From NCBI GenBank assembly GCA_036435485.1, contig CM071598.1, positions 141,030,148 through 141,094,147 of the forward strand: a stretch of DNA of 64,000 bases, read 5' to 3'. Source of the stretch: Saposhnikovia divaricata (Eukaryota > Streptophyta > Magnoliopsida > Apiales > Apiaceae). Shown here one piece after another: positions 25,501-37,125 of this stretch (its first letter is position 1; the number at the start of each line of letters is the position of its first letter). The notes below the pieces were generated by a model that saw only the letters and a list, made by a program, of their open reading frames with translations, was not told where the DNA came from and did not search any database. The translations under genes were made by a program, and so were the position numbers.

Positions 25501-25858
25501 ATCGCTTCCAACATCTTATTTCTAGTCTTCTCGTATTCTCTCTGTAACATTCACATCGTAGCTAAAGTCGTAGAAACATTCTAGAATAGATACGTGAAAG
25601 TCTCGAGATAGTGTCTTCCAAATGGGAAGCTTCAACTGCTCACTTAGCTCATGTGGCTCTGGATTATCTGTCTCGCTCGTCCACTAGTCTTCAAATGAAT
25701 CGAACTCCTACTCGCGCGATATGTCGAGAGACCGTACAACATCGCAATACTCATCTGAATATCCTAAGGCGAACCTTATCCTAATTCGTTCTATCTAACG
25801 TCCGTCTCACACACGTATATCAACCCATCATAACCTATTTCAGTGACCATAACCTGTA
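22550..25858 (-). pseudogene. E1 internal region: fossil Ty3 gag-pol, mostly unreadable
   Basis: No open frame of useful length survives. Orientation is fixed by a minus-strand PBS at 25859-25870 and by pol remnants near 23400-23700, which lie downstream of the PBS in the correct order. The gag part (about 25.8 to 24 kb) is not recognisable: many indels and stops. The region ends at 22549/22550 where LTR E2 begins, so RT, RNase H and integrase are not present here. Confidence 0.65.
23395..23700 (-). pseudogene. pol: E1 pol scrap: protease end and protease-RT linker of a Ty3 element
   Basis: Minus-strand translation gives GLD*VANYEVLTNCEGKKVRL (stop marked *), then a stretch that changes frame once, then LTSMQTKRFLYQDYG, then FDGLPGLSPGKD*EF. 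These align in order with the same region of element T in this window (GMDWL at ~43925, the LTMIQAKKLL motif at ~44041, DDLPGLPPDRDIEF at ~44179). Three or more stops and one frameshift are present. In Ty3 elements this segment joins protease to reverse transcriptase. Confidence 0.75.
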
Positions 25859-25870
25859 GCTCTGATACCA
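25859..25870 (-). other. Primer binding site of E1, tRNA-Met
   Basis: On the minus strand this reads TGGTATCAGAGC, four bases after an LTR end (GGGATGCCA). It shows that the LTR to its right is the 5' LTR of a minus-strand element. Confidence 0.85.
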
Positions 25871-25874
25871 ACTT

Positions 25875-26406
25875 TGGCATCCCAAAAATCCGGGGTACAG
25901 ATATGGGGCCACGGACCACAATCAACACAACACAAACCTGGACATAAGCCAAATATAATAATACAACACCCCTGATCCAAGACCGCATACAGGTTATGGT
26001 ATGAAACAACTACCAAATTACATTATTACAATCCGACCTCAGAATAAAATTTTATACAATCTTATAACAAACTACGTCCACTTTCAAAATAGTTAACCAA
26101 CCTTGACAAATTCCAAAACCACTACCCGACGAAATCAACAACTCGAACGTCAGCTCTCGCTGCTGGAACAATAATAGCAACTGACCACTAGGTCCACTAA
26201 TCTTCTCTATTAACTGGAGAAAATAAATAACAAATCAAGAGTGATCGAACAATGCTCAGCAAGCATAAATAGCTATAACAATATCAAGAACAAATGCAAG
26301 TTCTGAAAAACAAGAAGAATCATCATTTGCTGTGAAAGGAAATAGCTGAAGAAATTAAATATCGTATCGCTAAGACAAGCCAATAGTGCTCCGCTAAGAA
26401 TCATCA
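25875..26406 (-). repeat. E1: 3' end of the minus-strand 5' LTR
   Basis: On the minus strand it ends CCCCGGATTTTTGGGATGCCA next to the PBS, and it shows the TGTCCAGGTTTGTG...GTGGCCCC layout seen near the ends of LTRs E3 and T. Only 532 bp remain. At 26406/26407 it meets a truncated Athila LTR. Its upstream part is probably 34107-34689. Confidence 0.7.
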
Positions 26407-27782
26407 TTTGCATGTTTCATGGTGGATTAACGCTCAAGAACTGAAGAACGGGAAGCGGCAACAGAATCGGAAGAGAAAATGAAGGAGAAAGGAGCAAATT
26501 GTGTAAAATTCGGATTTTCTGGGTAGGTTGCGCAGTCTTCACTGTTTTGGCCATATCTGGAGTTCTACAAGTCCGATTCTGACGATCTTACAGCTCACGC
26601 GAAGACAACGAAATTTTATAAAATTTTGGATAGAAAGTTTGGGCGCTGCAGCGCGTGGTAGGGCGCAGGAGCACGCGGGGAGGCTGGTAGAAATCCTGAT
26701 TCAACTAAAAAACCGGTTTTTTAGGTATTTTCTTGGAGGACAAGATGCTGGGGCTATAAATAAACATCTAGACATCATAAGGAGCACGTTTTTAGAGAGA
26801 GGGAGAAGAGAGAGACTTGGAGAAGGATTCCCAACGCTCGTGACAAGCAACGGAGATCTAGATCTACATCTTTTCATCCTTCTATTAGGCGTTATTTTGG
26901 ATTTTGGGGATTTATTTTCTAAACCTTATTACTCTAGCACTATTGTTTTTATTTAGATCTTGTTTATTACCATGGTTTCATCAGATCCCATGATGAGGAG
27001 CGGTTCAATTATGAACTAATCGTTGTCATGGGATTCTAACGGATTTATATATGTAGTTTAGAAGTTTGATTGCTTTAAAGATTTGTGTTTGATGAATTCT
27101 TGATATCCTTGTATGGTTGTGCTTATTCTTCTTGGGTGCGTAGCTAACATCTAAATTGTTTGTTAATCTCTTGTGAAGCGACGGTGGATCTTGAGATTTA
27201 GAACTTGTCATGCTAGCATAGGATTATGTATGCTTTGACATCATGATTTGTAGCGTAATTTGAACTATTTTATGCTGCCCTATGTGATCTCAATGGATAA
27301 CTTGAGCTTCAACCGTTATGTTTTCAAATCTTATACAGACATAGGGTCTAAACATAATTGGTGTCTACCCATCTTCTATCTCTTTTGTGGATGTATGAGT
27401 AGTATGGTATTCGTATACAGAGAGATAGCCTACACTTGTTTCGTGTTGTCTGATCAGATATCATAACCATCGCATACTTTGATTAAAGGCATCAACTCTA
27501 AGCGAAGTATTTAATGAAGTTAGGATCCCATGTTTTAATTCTCATAAGTAATTCGATTTTAATTCTCATTAGTTAAGTAATTCTTAGTTTTGTTAATTCG
27601 CTTCTTAGTTAATTTAGATAATCAAAACCCATCTTGATATTGTCTTAGCAGTGAATAATAATCATACATTGTTGCATAGGTGCATAAATCTGTATTGAAC
27701 CTAAACCAGTCTCTGTGGGAATGAATTTGGACTTAAACTTATATATTACTTGTGACCGCGTACGCTTTCGTGTATTAGTGCA
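26407..27782 (+). repeat. Athila 5' LTR, 5'-truncated
   Basis: It matches 32731-34106 closely, with scattered substitutions. The first ~135 bp present in the 3' LTR (32596-32730) are missing. The 3' end (GTGCA) is placed with a few bases of uncertainty, because both copies continue with CAAA. The open frame at 26528-26956 is LTR sequence repeated in the other LTR, not a gene. Confidence 0.85.
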
Positions 27783-27792
27783 AACAAGTTTT

Positions 27793-27810
27793 TAGCGCCG
27801 CTACCGGGGA
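27793..27810 (+). other. Primer binding site, tRNA-Asp-like, degenerate
   Basis: TAGCGCCGCTACCGGGGA sits about 10 bp after the LTR. It differs at three positions from the tRNA-Asp complement used by plant Athila elements (TGGCGCCGTTGCCGGGGA), all as transitions. Confidence 0.8.
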
Positions 27811-27925
27811 CTCGGTGTTTATTATAGTTTATGTGCTTGTCATCAGTGGTCATTAAAGTTCACTGACTCGGATTATTTTCTTACTTTGTTTGTTTTGTTT
27901 GTGTGTTTCAGGTACTTGAGCGTGT

Positions 27926-29436
27926 ATGCGAACACGTTCTCAGTCTCGTAAACTAGTAGATGAAGGACTTGAAGCAGCAGTAGATATGGAACCACCAGCA
28001 GCAGCGAAGGCTTTGAAGGACTATTCTCATCCGAAAATCAATGATATCCAATCTAGCATTGTTAGACCAGCCATTGTAGCTAATACTTTTGAGATCAAGT
28101 CGGGTACGATTCAGATAGTACAAAATTCGGTTCAGTTTGGGGGTGCTTCAACGGAAGATCCCAATATGCACATCCGGAACTTCATCGAGATCTGTGAGAC
28201 TTTCTGGTTCAACGGTGTGTCGGAAGATGCTGTGAAATTGAGACTTTTCCCATTCTCTCTTAGGGATAAAGCTAAGGCTGGTTCCACTCTTTACCAGTCG
28301 GTTCCATTACTACATGGGAGGATCTTGCTCAGATATTTCTCACTAAATTTTTCCCCATGGCTAAAACAGCAGCAATCAGGAACGCTCTTACTCAATTTGC
28401 ACAGCAATCAGGTGAATCTTTATGTGAAGCTTGGGAGCGCTACAAGGAGATTCTTAGGAAGTGTCCTCATCATGGTATGCCTGATTGGATGGTTATCAAT
28501 GGTTTCTATAATGGGCTGGGAGCACAATCTAGACCTTTGTTAGATGCAGCATCAGGTGGAGCTTTATGGGCAAAGAGCTATGCGGAAGCTTATGATCTTA
28601 TCGAGATGATGCCAGTAAATGAATATCAGAATCCAACTCATAGAATGCCACAACAAAAGGTGGCAGGAATTCTTGATGTTAATGCAGCCACAGTTTTAGC
28701 AGCTCAGCTAGAGGCAATGAATAGGAAAATAGATTCTTTTGCAAATCACGGTATTCGACAGGTAGCTAGTGTTTGTGAGCTATGTGCAGGCGCACATGGG
28801 ATGAATCAATGTGCCATCTCTATTGAATCAGTGCAGTTTGTGAGCAACTATCAAAATCAGCAACGGCCAGCCCCGAATACTTATCATCCAAGCAATAGAA
28901 ATCATCCAAATTTTAGCTGGAACAATAATCAAGGTGGCATGCTACAACCACAACAGCCTTATCAGCAATTTCAAGATCAGCAATATGGAGCTCAGCCTTA
29001 CAATCCTCAGATTTTTCAACAGCAGCAAGGGCAAAATTTCCAGCAACAGTATGCCCCTAGGCAATTTCAACCTCTGGGTTTTCAGTAACAACATTCATAT
29101 GCTGGTTTTGGGCATTCCACTTCAGAAAAATCAGAACTAGAGGAGTTGAGATTGATGTGCAAAAGTCAAGCTGTCTCGCCTAAGACCTTGGAAAATCATA
29201 TTGGTTAGATTGCTACTGCTTTGTTAAATAGGCCACAAGGAGTGCTTCCTAGTGACACGGAGGCTAATCGAGGGAAGAAAGTTGTCCATGAATAGGTGAA
29301 GGCAGTTACTTTGAGAAGCGGAAGAGTTACAACCGATCAGAAATCAACAGCTAAGGAAGATGAAGAAGTTCATAATCAGCTGGATGAAAAATCTGCGAGG
29401 CCCGAAATTGAAAAATCTGATTTGGCAGCTGATTAG
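27926..29436 (+). pseudogene. gag: Athila gag (frameshift and four stops)
   Basis: ATG 27926 begins MRTRSQSRKLVDEG. The capsid domain follows (FGGASTEDPNMHIRNFIEIC near 28140, LRLFPFSLRDKAK near 28245). A one-base loss near 28275 moves the reading into another frame, which continues from about 28300 (TTWEDLAQIFL, then ESLCEAWERYKEILRKCPHH). A Cys pair (CELCAGAHGMNQC, ~28775) is the nucleocapsid-like motif, followed by a Gln/Pro/Asn-rich tail. In-frame stops at 29086 (TAA), 29206 (TAG), 29293 (TAG) and 29434 (TAG) each replace an expected Gln codon. The product would have formed the particle; this copy cannot make it. Confidence 0.88.
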
Positions 29437-31080
29437 TTGGACAGTGAAGTGCAAAAGAGCAAGAAATCTGTTGAATTTTCTACTCCTAATCAGTCTACAG
29501 AGAGCACTCAGATCTACCCTCCTCCTCCTTATCCAAAGAGGCTCCAGAAGCAGAAGCTAGACAAGCAGTTTTCCAAGTTTCTTGAGGTTTTCAAGAAATT
29601 GCACATCAACATACCTTTTGCGGAAGCTCTTGAACAGATGTCGAGCTATGCAAAGTTCATGAAGGGTATTCTATCATGGAAGCTGAAACTCAAGGAATTG
29701 GAAACTGTTGCGTCGACAGAGGAGTGTAGTGCGGTTCTGCAGCAGAAATTGCCACCGAAGCTTAAGGATCCAGGAAGATTTACCCTAGCATGCACCATTG
29801 GCAACTTATCTTTTAATAAGTGTTTGTGTGACTTGGGAGCTAGCATCAATCTCATGCCTCTATTTGTTTTCATGCAACTTGGTCTGCCCGATCCTAAACC
29901 TACAAATATCTCTTTACAGCTGGCTGATCGATCGATCACTTATCCTAGGGGATGTTTGGGGGAATTTTTTTTCAGAATTAGTCAACTTATTTTAAGACAA
30001 AGTTAGAGATTCCTAACTTTCCAACTTATTTTCCAACTTATTTTTGCAACTTATTGAATATCAAACATACATTAAATACTTGTATAAAAAGAAAATTTCA
30101 AAATATAAAATTTTTACCCGAAAATAAGTTCATAAGTCCTTAAAATAAGTAGAGCCAAACAGCCACCTAGAGGTATCGTCGAGGATGTTTTGGTAAAAGT
30201 TGATAAGTTCATCTTCCCAGTGGATTTCGTGATTCTTGATTTTGAAGAAGATAAGAAGATTCCCATCATCTTGGGAAGGCCTTTTCTCGCTACTGGCTGT
30301 ACTTTGATAAATGTTCAGAAAGGAGAGCTCACAATGAGAGTGCAAGTTCAGACTGTCTCTTTTAATATGTTTAAGGCCATGAAATTTCCTGCGGAGAATG
30401 AAAAGTGCTTTAGAGTGGAAGGGGTTGATACTGGCCAGAATAAAGCGTTTGATCAGATGTCGAAGTCGGATCCATTAGATGTTGCTTTACAAGGAAAGTC
30501 TGATACTAAAGATGAGGAATTAGGCGTGACTGATCTTTGGGAGTCTCAGGTGCTGATTGATGAGGTTGTTTCATGGTCAAATCTTGAGGATAGTATAATT
30601 GAGTCTTTCCTTGAGAATGATGTTTTGTTAAAGTATGAGGGTAATAAAGATCTTCATGAGTTGTATAGGAATTTTACTTCTGATGAGATGTTAGAGGAAT
30701 TGAATGCTATTTGTTCTAAGCATGAAATTCAACTTGAGGATAGTTCTTTTGATCCTAAGTCTGTTGTTAAGACTTCTATTGGTGACCACCTACTTCCGTT
30801 CCTAATCCGTCTATTTCCACTCTTGATCAGTCTTTGGTAGTTAATAATGAAAATCATCATGTTGAAGAAGCTTCCAAACTCGAGCTTAAATCACCAGATC
30901 ACCTGAGGTATGCATATTTTGGGTCAATCATCTACTTTGCTTATTGTTATTGTTGCTAACTTGTCAGGTAGTGAAGAGAACAATGTTACTGAAACTTTTG
31001 AGGAGCAAAGAAGGCTGAAACTTTTCATCAAGGATGTAGCCCCGGAAAAGATAATTAAATGGCCATATAGAGATATGATG
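29437..31080 (+). pseudogene. pol: Athila protease region and truncated pol
   Basis: The frame resumes at 29437 with KRLQKQKLDKQFSKFLEVFK and reaches the aspartic-protease core CDLGASINLMPL (~29828). A MITE (29949-30165) then splits it. The frame continues from about 30172 with FPVDFVILDFEED and IILGRPFLATG (~30260), the second half of the protease. Net insertion length (222 bp with the duplication) preserves phase, but the insert adds stops. An acidic linker follows; small indels near 30785 and 30925 shift it, and the trace reaches a HLRYAYFG-like motif (~30900). Nothing resembling RT, RNase H or integrase follows, and by 31080 the sequence is in the usual Athila 3' non-coding region. Confidence 0.85.
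29949..30165 (+). mobile_element. MITE (non-autonomous DNA transposon, possibly hAT-type) in the Athila protease
   Basis: The insert interrupts the protease reading frame, which resumes cleanly on both sides. Terminal inverted repeats are GGATGTTTGG at the left and the complement of GGCTGTTTGG at the right (9 of 10 match). Subterminal AACTTATTTTAAG and CTTAAAATAAGT arms also pair. Flanks are TCCTAGGG and ACCTAGAG, which fit an imperfect 7-8-bp target duplication or an exact CCTAG. It is AT-rich and non-coding, about 217 bp. An 8-bp duplication would fit hAT, but the assignment is tentative. Confidence 0.75.
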
Positions 31081-32595
31081 TAGATATTTTCAAGAGAAAA
31101 AGCCATTGTCATGTCTAGCTAAAGACTTTAAACAAACGCGCTTCCTGGGAGGCAACCCATAGATTTCCTGCTTTCAATAAAAGAGCATTTTCCCCAGTAC
31201 TTCATAATTTTGGATTACTATTTCCGTGTGGAGGGTGTAGAGGTCACTTGGCCTGTTTTTGGAACTCACACCACTTATCCATCACCAAATTCACCACCTG
31301 AGGAGGGTGGCCCTATGGACAGCTAGGTATGTTCTATACTATCCTTTTATTGCCTTCAATGGGGACATTGAATATCTTAAGTTTTTGGGTGATTTGAGGA
31401 TTAGTAGTAGTAGAGTCATTGTTCATATAGGAAATCATATTGCATGCTTGCATGTTTAGTAGTTAGTTTCATTCATATTATTGCATAACTGTTTCATATA
31501 GAGCATTTTGTTTGCATTTATGTTATGTATTCCATGTGAGTCCATTTAGTTGGATTTCATGGTATATTTTCATAATCCCTTAGGATGAGCTAATTCTGAT
31601 TAGTAGGTCGATGTCTATTTGAGTGTGGTATTGATGAATAGAGGGTTGATTTATAGTTCTTATGAAATTGACTTGCATGCTTCAGAAACAAAATTTTTAC
31701 ATAGTCTCATCGTTTGCTTTTGGGCTAGGTTGAGGTCCTGCTTGTTTGGTTGTTGAGATTTAATCACTTGATTATATTTAGAATGTTCTTTATTCCATTG
31801 ATGGCGTAGGGGCACTAAAGTATAAGTTTGGGGGAAAATAGGAATTTCATGCTAATTGTTAATAAAAGTTAGGCATCAAATGGCTAGTAGCCAGCTCATA
31901 TTTTATGAGTAGTCTAGGGTTGGATGAGATTACTCATTCCAGATCGCATTTGGAAAAAAAATCAGAAAAAAATAGAAGAAAAAAAAGAGTCAAAAGTTAA
32001 AATTTTTAAATGCAGAATTAACCAGGGTGAGCTCTTTAATACTCGAGCAATTAAGTTCTAGGGGACTTTGTGCATAGTGACCTAAGGCTTTTATAATCTG
32101 GGATCCACTAACCTAACGCTCGCTACATGGGTATTATTGTATAAGCCTTTAGGGGTTTCATCCATTGCACGGTTAAATATTCATGCATTGTTGTGTATAT
32201 TACTATGTGTCGTAGTTGTTACTAATGAAGCATGAATTCCTGTCTAACTCAAATGATGATTGAGGTGTTTCTAGGTTATGAAGTGTTTACCGTTCATTCT
32301 ATTTATAAACTTGTGATTCTCTTGGCGAAGAATAAGTATGATTTTGATCTAGTGTTAGGAGTATTTCTGATGAGCATTGCACACAAGCACGTTTCTGTCA
32401 TGTATTGTTAGTATACAGGAACTTAGTTGAGCTCTGTTTGGAGTTATTGCATTCTTTGAGATATTTGCTTGTTGATTGGTTTTGGTTAATTTGAGGGGAT
32501 CGTTGCATTTTCATATTAGTTGCATTCATGCATTGTATTAGTTCATATAGAGTCTGTTTATGCCTGAGGACAAGCATCGGTTAAGTTTGGGGGTG
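31081..32595 (+). other. Athila 3' non-coding region and PPT
   Basis: It begins with the CTAAAGAC...GGGAGGCAACCC segment (~31120-31160) that commonly follows pol in plant Athila-like elements. A first PPT-like AAGTTTGGGGGAAAA (~31826) and the functional-position PPT AAGTTTGGGGGTG (32583-32595) are present. No coding frame is supported. Confidence 0.75.
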
Positions 32596-34106
32596 TGATA
32601 AGTGGATTTATATCCACTTGGAACGCTTCATTTCGGCTTAAATTGATTAACTTGGCATCAAGTATGTCGTGTTTTTGATTCGTTGTTAGTAAGAATGGTG
32701 CAGGGTTACTATCTTAAAGTGGGGAGATACATTTGCATGTTTCATGGTGGATTCACGCTCAAGAACTAAAGAACGGGAAGTGGCAAAAGAATCGGAAGAG
32801 AAAACGGAGGAGAAATGAGCAAATTGTGTAAAATTTGGATTTTCTGGGTAGGTTGCGCAGTCTTCACTGTTTTGGCCATATCTGGAGTTCTACAAGTCCG
32901 ATTCTGACGATCTTACAGCTCACGCAAAGACAACGAAATTTTCTACAATCTTGGATAGAAAGTTTGGGTGCTGCGGCTCGTGGTAGGGCGCAGGAGTGCG
33001 CGGGGAGGCTGGTAGAAATCCTAATTCAACTAAAAAAATGGTTTTTTAGGTATTTTCTTGGAGGACAAGACGCTAGGGATATAAATAAACATATAGACAT
33101 CATAAGGAGCACGTTTTTAGAGAGAGGGAGAAGAGAGAGACTTGGAGAAGGATTCCCAACGCTCGTGACAAGCAACGGAGATCTAGATCTACATATTTTC
33201 ATCCTTCTATTAGGCGTTATTTTGGATTTTGGGGATTTATTTTCTAAACCTTATTACTCTAGCACTATTGTTTTTATTTAGATCTCGTTTATTACCATGG
33301 TTTCATCAGATCCCATGATGAGGAGCGGTTCGATTATAAACTAATTGTTGTCATGGGATTCTAACGGATTTATATATGTAGTTTAGTAGTTTGATTGCTT
33401 TAAAGATTTGTGTTTGATTAATTCTTGATATCCTTGTATGGTTGTGCTTATTCTTATTGGGTGCGTAGCTAACATCTAAGTTTTTTGTTAATCTCTTGTG
33501 AAGCGACGGTGGATCTTGAGATTTAGAACTTGTCATGCTAGCATAGGATTATGTATGCTTTGACATCATGATTTGTAGCGTAATTTGAACTATTTTATGC
33601 TGCCCTATGTGATCTCAATGGATAACTTGAGCTTCAACCGTTATGTTTTCAAATCTTATAGAGACATAGGGTCTAAACATAATTGGTGTCTACCCATCTT
33701 CTATCTCTTTTGTGGATGTATGAGTAGTATGGTATTCGTATACTGAGAGGTAGCCTACACTTGTTTGGTGTTGTCTGATCAGATATCATAACCATCACAT
33801 ACTTTGATTAAAGGCATCAACTCTAAGCGAAGTATTTAATGAAGTTAGGATCCCATGTTTTAATTCTCATAAGTAATTCGATTTTAATTCTCATTAGTTA
33901 AGTAATTCTTAGTTTTGTTAATTCACTTCTTAGTTAATTTAGATAATCAAAACCCATCTTGATATTGTCTTAGCAGTGAATAATAATCATACATTGTTGC
34001 ATAGGTGCATAAATCTGTATTGAACCTAAACCAGTCTCTGTGGGAACGAATTTGGACTTAACCTTATATATTACTTGTGACCGCGTACGCTTGCGTGTAT
34101 TAGTGC
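32596..34106 (+). repeat. Athila 3' LTR
   Basis: It starts TGATAAGTGG right after the PPT and ends GTGCA, about 1511 bp. Bases from 32731 duplicate the 5' LTR. The open frame 32835-33281 is the counterpart of the one in the 5' LTR and is not a gene. Confidence 0.88.
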
Positions 34107-34689
34107 AAAAAGTATAGATTAGAATTGGATTTTTTATATATTTTAAAAATAATAAGGTTAGGCTGCTGATCAGTCACGCACTAACCCCGGACAAACGCAC
34201 ACATCAATGTCCTATAATGTATCCACGGCACACATTGGCCTTATTAACTTCCGACCACGAATCTGGTCCGACCCCTTACGGTCCACATTTTAAAAACATT
34301 CCAATTCTATATCAAACGCATTAGGTGTCGGAATAATCGACAACTTTGCCAACCAAATAACTGGAAAACTCACGTTCCAAAGCAATAACTCATAATTAAA
34401 GAGTCAATGAGGAAGTAACAATATCCTCTGGTATCGACGAGTTTGATACAATAAAGGGATAATTGAATAATCAAGATCTTCAATAGATATTGACGAGTTC
34501 GATAATAAATGGGGTGATGAATATAAAGAACAATAATTTGAATAAGTATCGACAAGATCGATATGAGTAATTGGGGTCATAACACCATTAACTTAATTAA
34601 AGATAGAATCTACTTGAGCAAAACTAAAAGATAACAATTTCAATGTGATTAACAACATTTGAGACTATAAGATAAAGCAAGGATATAGT
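34107..34689 (-). repeat. Probable upstream part of the E1 LTR, split by Athila
   Basis: No coding frame. It contains three degenerate ~57-bp units with TAT(C/T)GACGAGTTCGAT cores (34431, 34487, 34545). The middle-of-LTR layout on the minus strand, and its position opposite 25875-26406 across the Athila element, make it the likely remainder of that LTR. Direct sequence proof is lacking. Confidence 0.4.
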
Positions 34690-37125
34690 TGTGACACCCC
34701 TAGACCCGGGATCAGGGATCTAGCGTAGTCACGATCCATTTACTCCTTGCTGTACCTGTATTTCTCACAATATATATATATCCACATGCTCATGACCCCA
34801 CAATGTAAACACACTCACACGGGTTAGAGTATCAGAAATGAACATAAATCCTCAGAATATAAGTTATTACGGTCCCAAATAAATTCTGAATGCTACTGCT
34901 GATGGAACCTCTATGTGAAGGCACCTCAGCGACTTAATCATCTGGTTCTGGTCATATACTTACACAAGTCATATTTATAAATAAAACGAACCAACAAAAG
35001 CTGCAGACTGATCCTTCTGGTCTTTACTACCTCTGGGATCGCTGCCATGAGCTGCTCATGGAAACTTCTTGCGTTTCCCACTCGCTTGCGGGCTGTGTGC
35101 CGAATCCTTGGCATCCTTCTTAGCTGCTATATAATATATAAACAATAGCAAGAGTAAGCGAAAGCTCAGCAAGATAAATATAGTACGGCATAATCTGCCT
35201 AAGAATGAAATCTCAGTATGAACTTGTACCAGACAATTATTGTCAAAATATCTCATTTCTGAAATCTTTTCCTTTACCGGAAAATAAATAAACTTGTTAT
35301 TATCCCAATAACTTATCAGAAAGAGTTTATCCCTCTCTGGAAAATATTTGAAAAATAGTACTACGCCAGTATTTTAATTATCATGTATTATCTTTATATG
35401 AAAGATATGTTGAAAACTTGTCTCTACCGAAGCAATTTATAAAATATGCATCCTTTATTGAAATCTCAAATAATTGCCCTTATAGGGACTGGATAGAATC
35501 TGGATGCAAAGACTCCCCCCGGGGAAAAACAACATCAACAGTTTTAGACACTACCGAACAGAATGAACAATGCTTCAAAGGTAAGAGAATAGACTTTAAC
35601 TTGTGTCGGGAATTTCCCAGGCGCACCCCTGCTCGATGATCAGTCGATATGCATGGGGCTCACGTGATCAAAATTTCTACATGTAGAGGACAGTCCCAAT
35701 TTCCCAGTCTGCCCCCGACCTCAACAGGGCCGTGGATGGACGATGTGCTACCTTCGTCGCTGACTCCGTTTCCCAGTTCTTGTCTCTAAATATATCTGCT
35801 GGCCTTGGAACTGAAACAAATTCAAGTTCCCCGGGTCCCTACCCATTCGCAGATCTTACTTGTATCTTTTGGGTTACTTCCGGAATCAAGCGGAAGCTAA
35901 CCAAAACTTCACGCTAGCCTTCGGCCGGAATCTTAATTTGAACAACGAATGGCTCATACGAAATCAAGATTGAATCTCATACTCTTTTAACAAAAATGGA
36001 AACCCTTACTAATAGGGTAATCATTTATGAATACACTTAAAGGTATCAACGAAGAGGAATTAAGATCTCAACTTTAGAACTCTGGATTCCCGATTCTCGA
36101 TGAATTTGAAACATTTAAACGGCTTGAGTGAGCTAATAATACTCAAGAATAATTATTTGGGAACCCTTATAATTTTTGAAAATATTTCTGAAGGTCAGAA
36201 AATATTTAAAAAAAATTCAAAGACCTCAAATGATTTTTAAATAAATAATATGATTATTAAAAACATTCCTCAAATAAATATTACTCGGCCGCTGGAATCC
36301 CTCCGGGTTTTTCCACGGCTATCTCTATATCTCAAAACACCGACTCCCGGTCTAGAGTCGAAAATGACAAATATGCTCTTATCCCTAGAGCTACAAGATA
36401 AACCAGTTTATAACTACTTATCTCGAAGCTAGCATATAAACCAAAAGCCAAACTCAAACTAACACGATATAATAATTATCGCAAAACATAACTCGCATAT
36501 ATGGCAAAAGCAGTATTATCCAATAATACTTCAAAAATATAGTTTAAGAAAACTTACCTAATGCTCTGGTCGTGGTAGGGGTCTGTGACGATGTCTGATA
36601 ATTAAAACAAAGTCAAAAACATACGATTAATCCCCTGGACGATCTATTTATTAACAATGCTCGTATACTTAAACAAATCGTAATCAAAGCACTTAATGGC
36701 GTAATCTACACTCGTACCAAGTCCATGTTACTCGTCAGATACTTAAGTCATAAGTTTGGTTCAAAACTGGTCCCCGAATTCAAGTTATACTTAACCACTT
36801 ACAAAGTCAATTTCAAAGTCACGTTCCTAGGGGTTTCCCTTGCGCAACCTTGGCTTACACATTTTTATAAAATCGGAAAATAATCTTTTTGACTCGAAAC
36901 CTGCGCACACACCTTGCTAACTGTCCTTATCATTTTATCACAAAATTTCACATCTTAATTCGACAATTAAGGGTCTCGAACTCATCATCAAAGAGGTTAC
37001 ATTTCTGCGACAAAGTCTCTCGAACCACTTTTACTAAAACTTGCATAACTGTAAACTCTTTTAATGCGATTCTTGCAGCCACGTAAACTAGACAACCATA
37101 TCTTTGTAACCATAGGCAGTGGTGA
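34690..37125 (-). repeat. E4: minus-strand Ty3 chromovirus-type LTR, interrupted by element T
   Basis: It begins TGTGACACCCCTAGACCCGG, the reverse complement of an LTR end of the E3/T type, followed by the equivalent of the GGGGTCATGAGCATGTGG...ATATA region. No PBS lies to its left, so it is a 3' or solo LTR. Element T starts at 37126, so its upstream part lies past the right edge of the window. No genes; short frames inside are not supported. Confidence 0.75.

Larger units (their letters stand above)
26407..34106 (+). mobile_element. Athila-type Ty3 retrotransposon lacking RT and integrase
   Basis: Two LTRs (26407-27782 and 32596-34106) flank a tRNA-Asp-like PBS, an Athila-type gag and protease, a pol remnant that stops after the protease linker, a 3' region and the AAGTTTGGGGGTG PPT. 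The 5' LTR lacks its first ~135 bp. The ~3 kb expected for RT, RNase H and integrase is absent, so it was either a non-autonomous copy or an internal deletion. It probably sits in the E1 LTR. Confidence 0.85.

Noticed and set aside
26407..26420. Athila element inserted with a clear target duplication
   Set aside because: The 5' LTR start is missing, and the flanks (CATCA and AAAAG) do not match, so no duplication can be claimed.
26528..26956. 142-codon open frame, with a partner at 32835-33281
   Set aside because: Both lie in the two LTRs of the Athila element at equivalent positions; no protein-like features, and the frame is LTR sequence.
35418..35639. Short frames at 35418-35639 and 35732-35917 as genes
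   Set aside because: They lie inside minus-strand LTR E4 and show no domain or codon signal.
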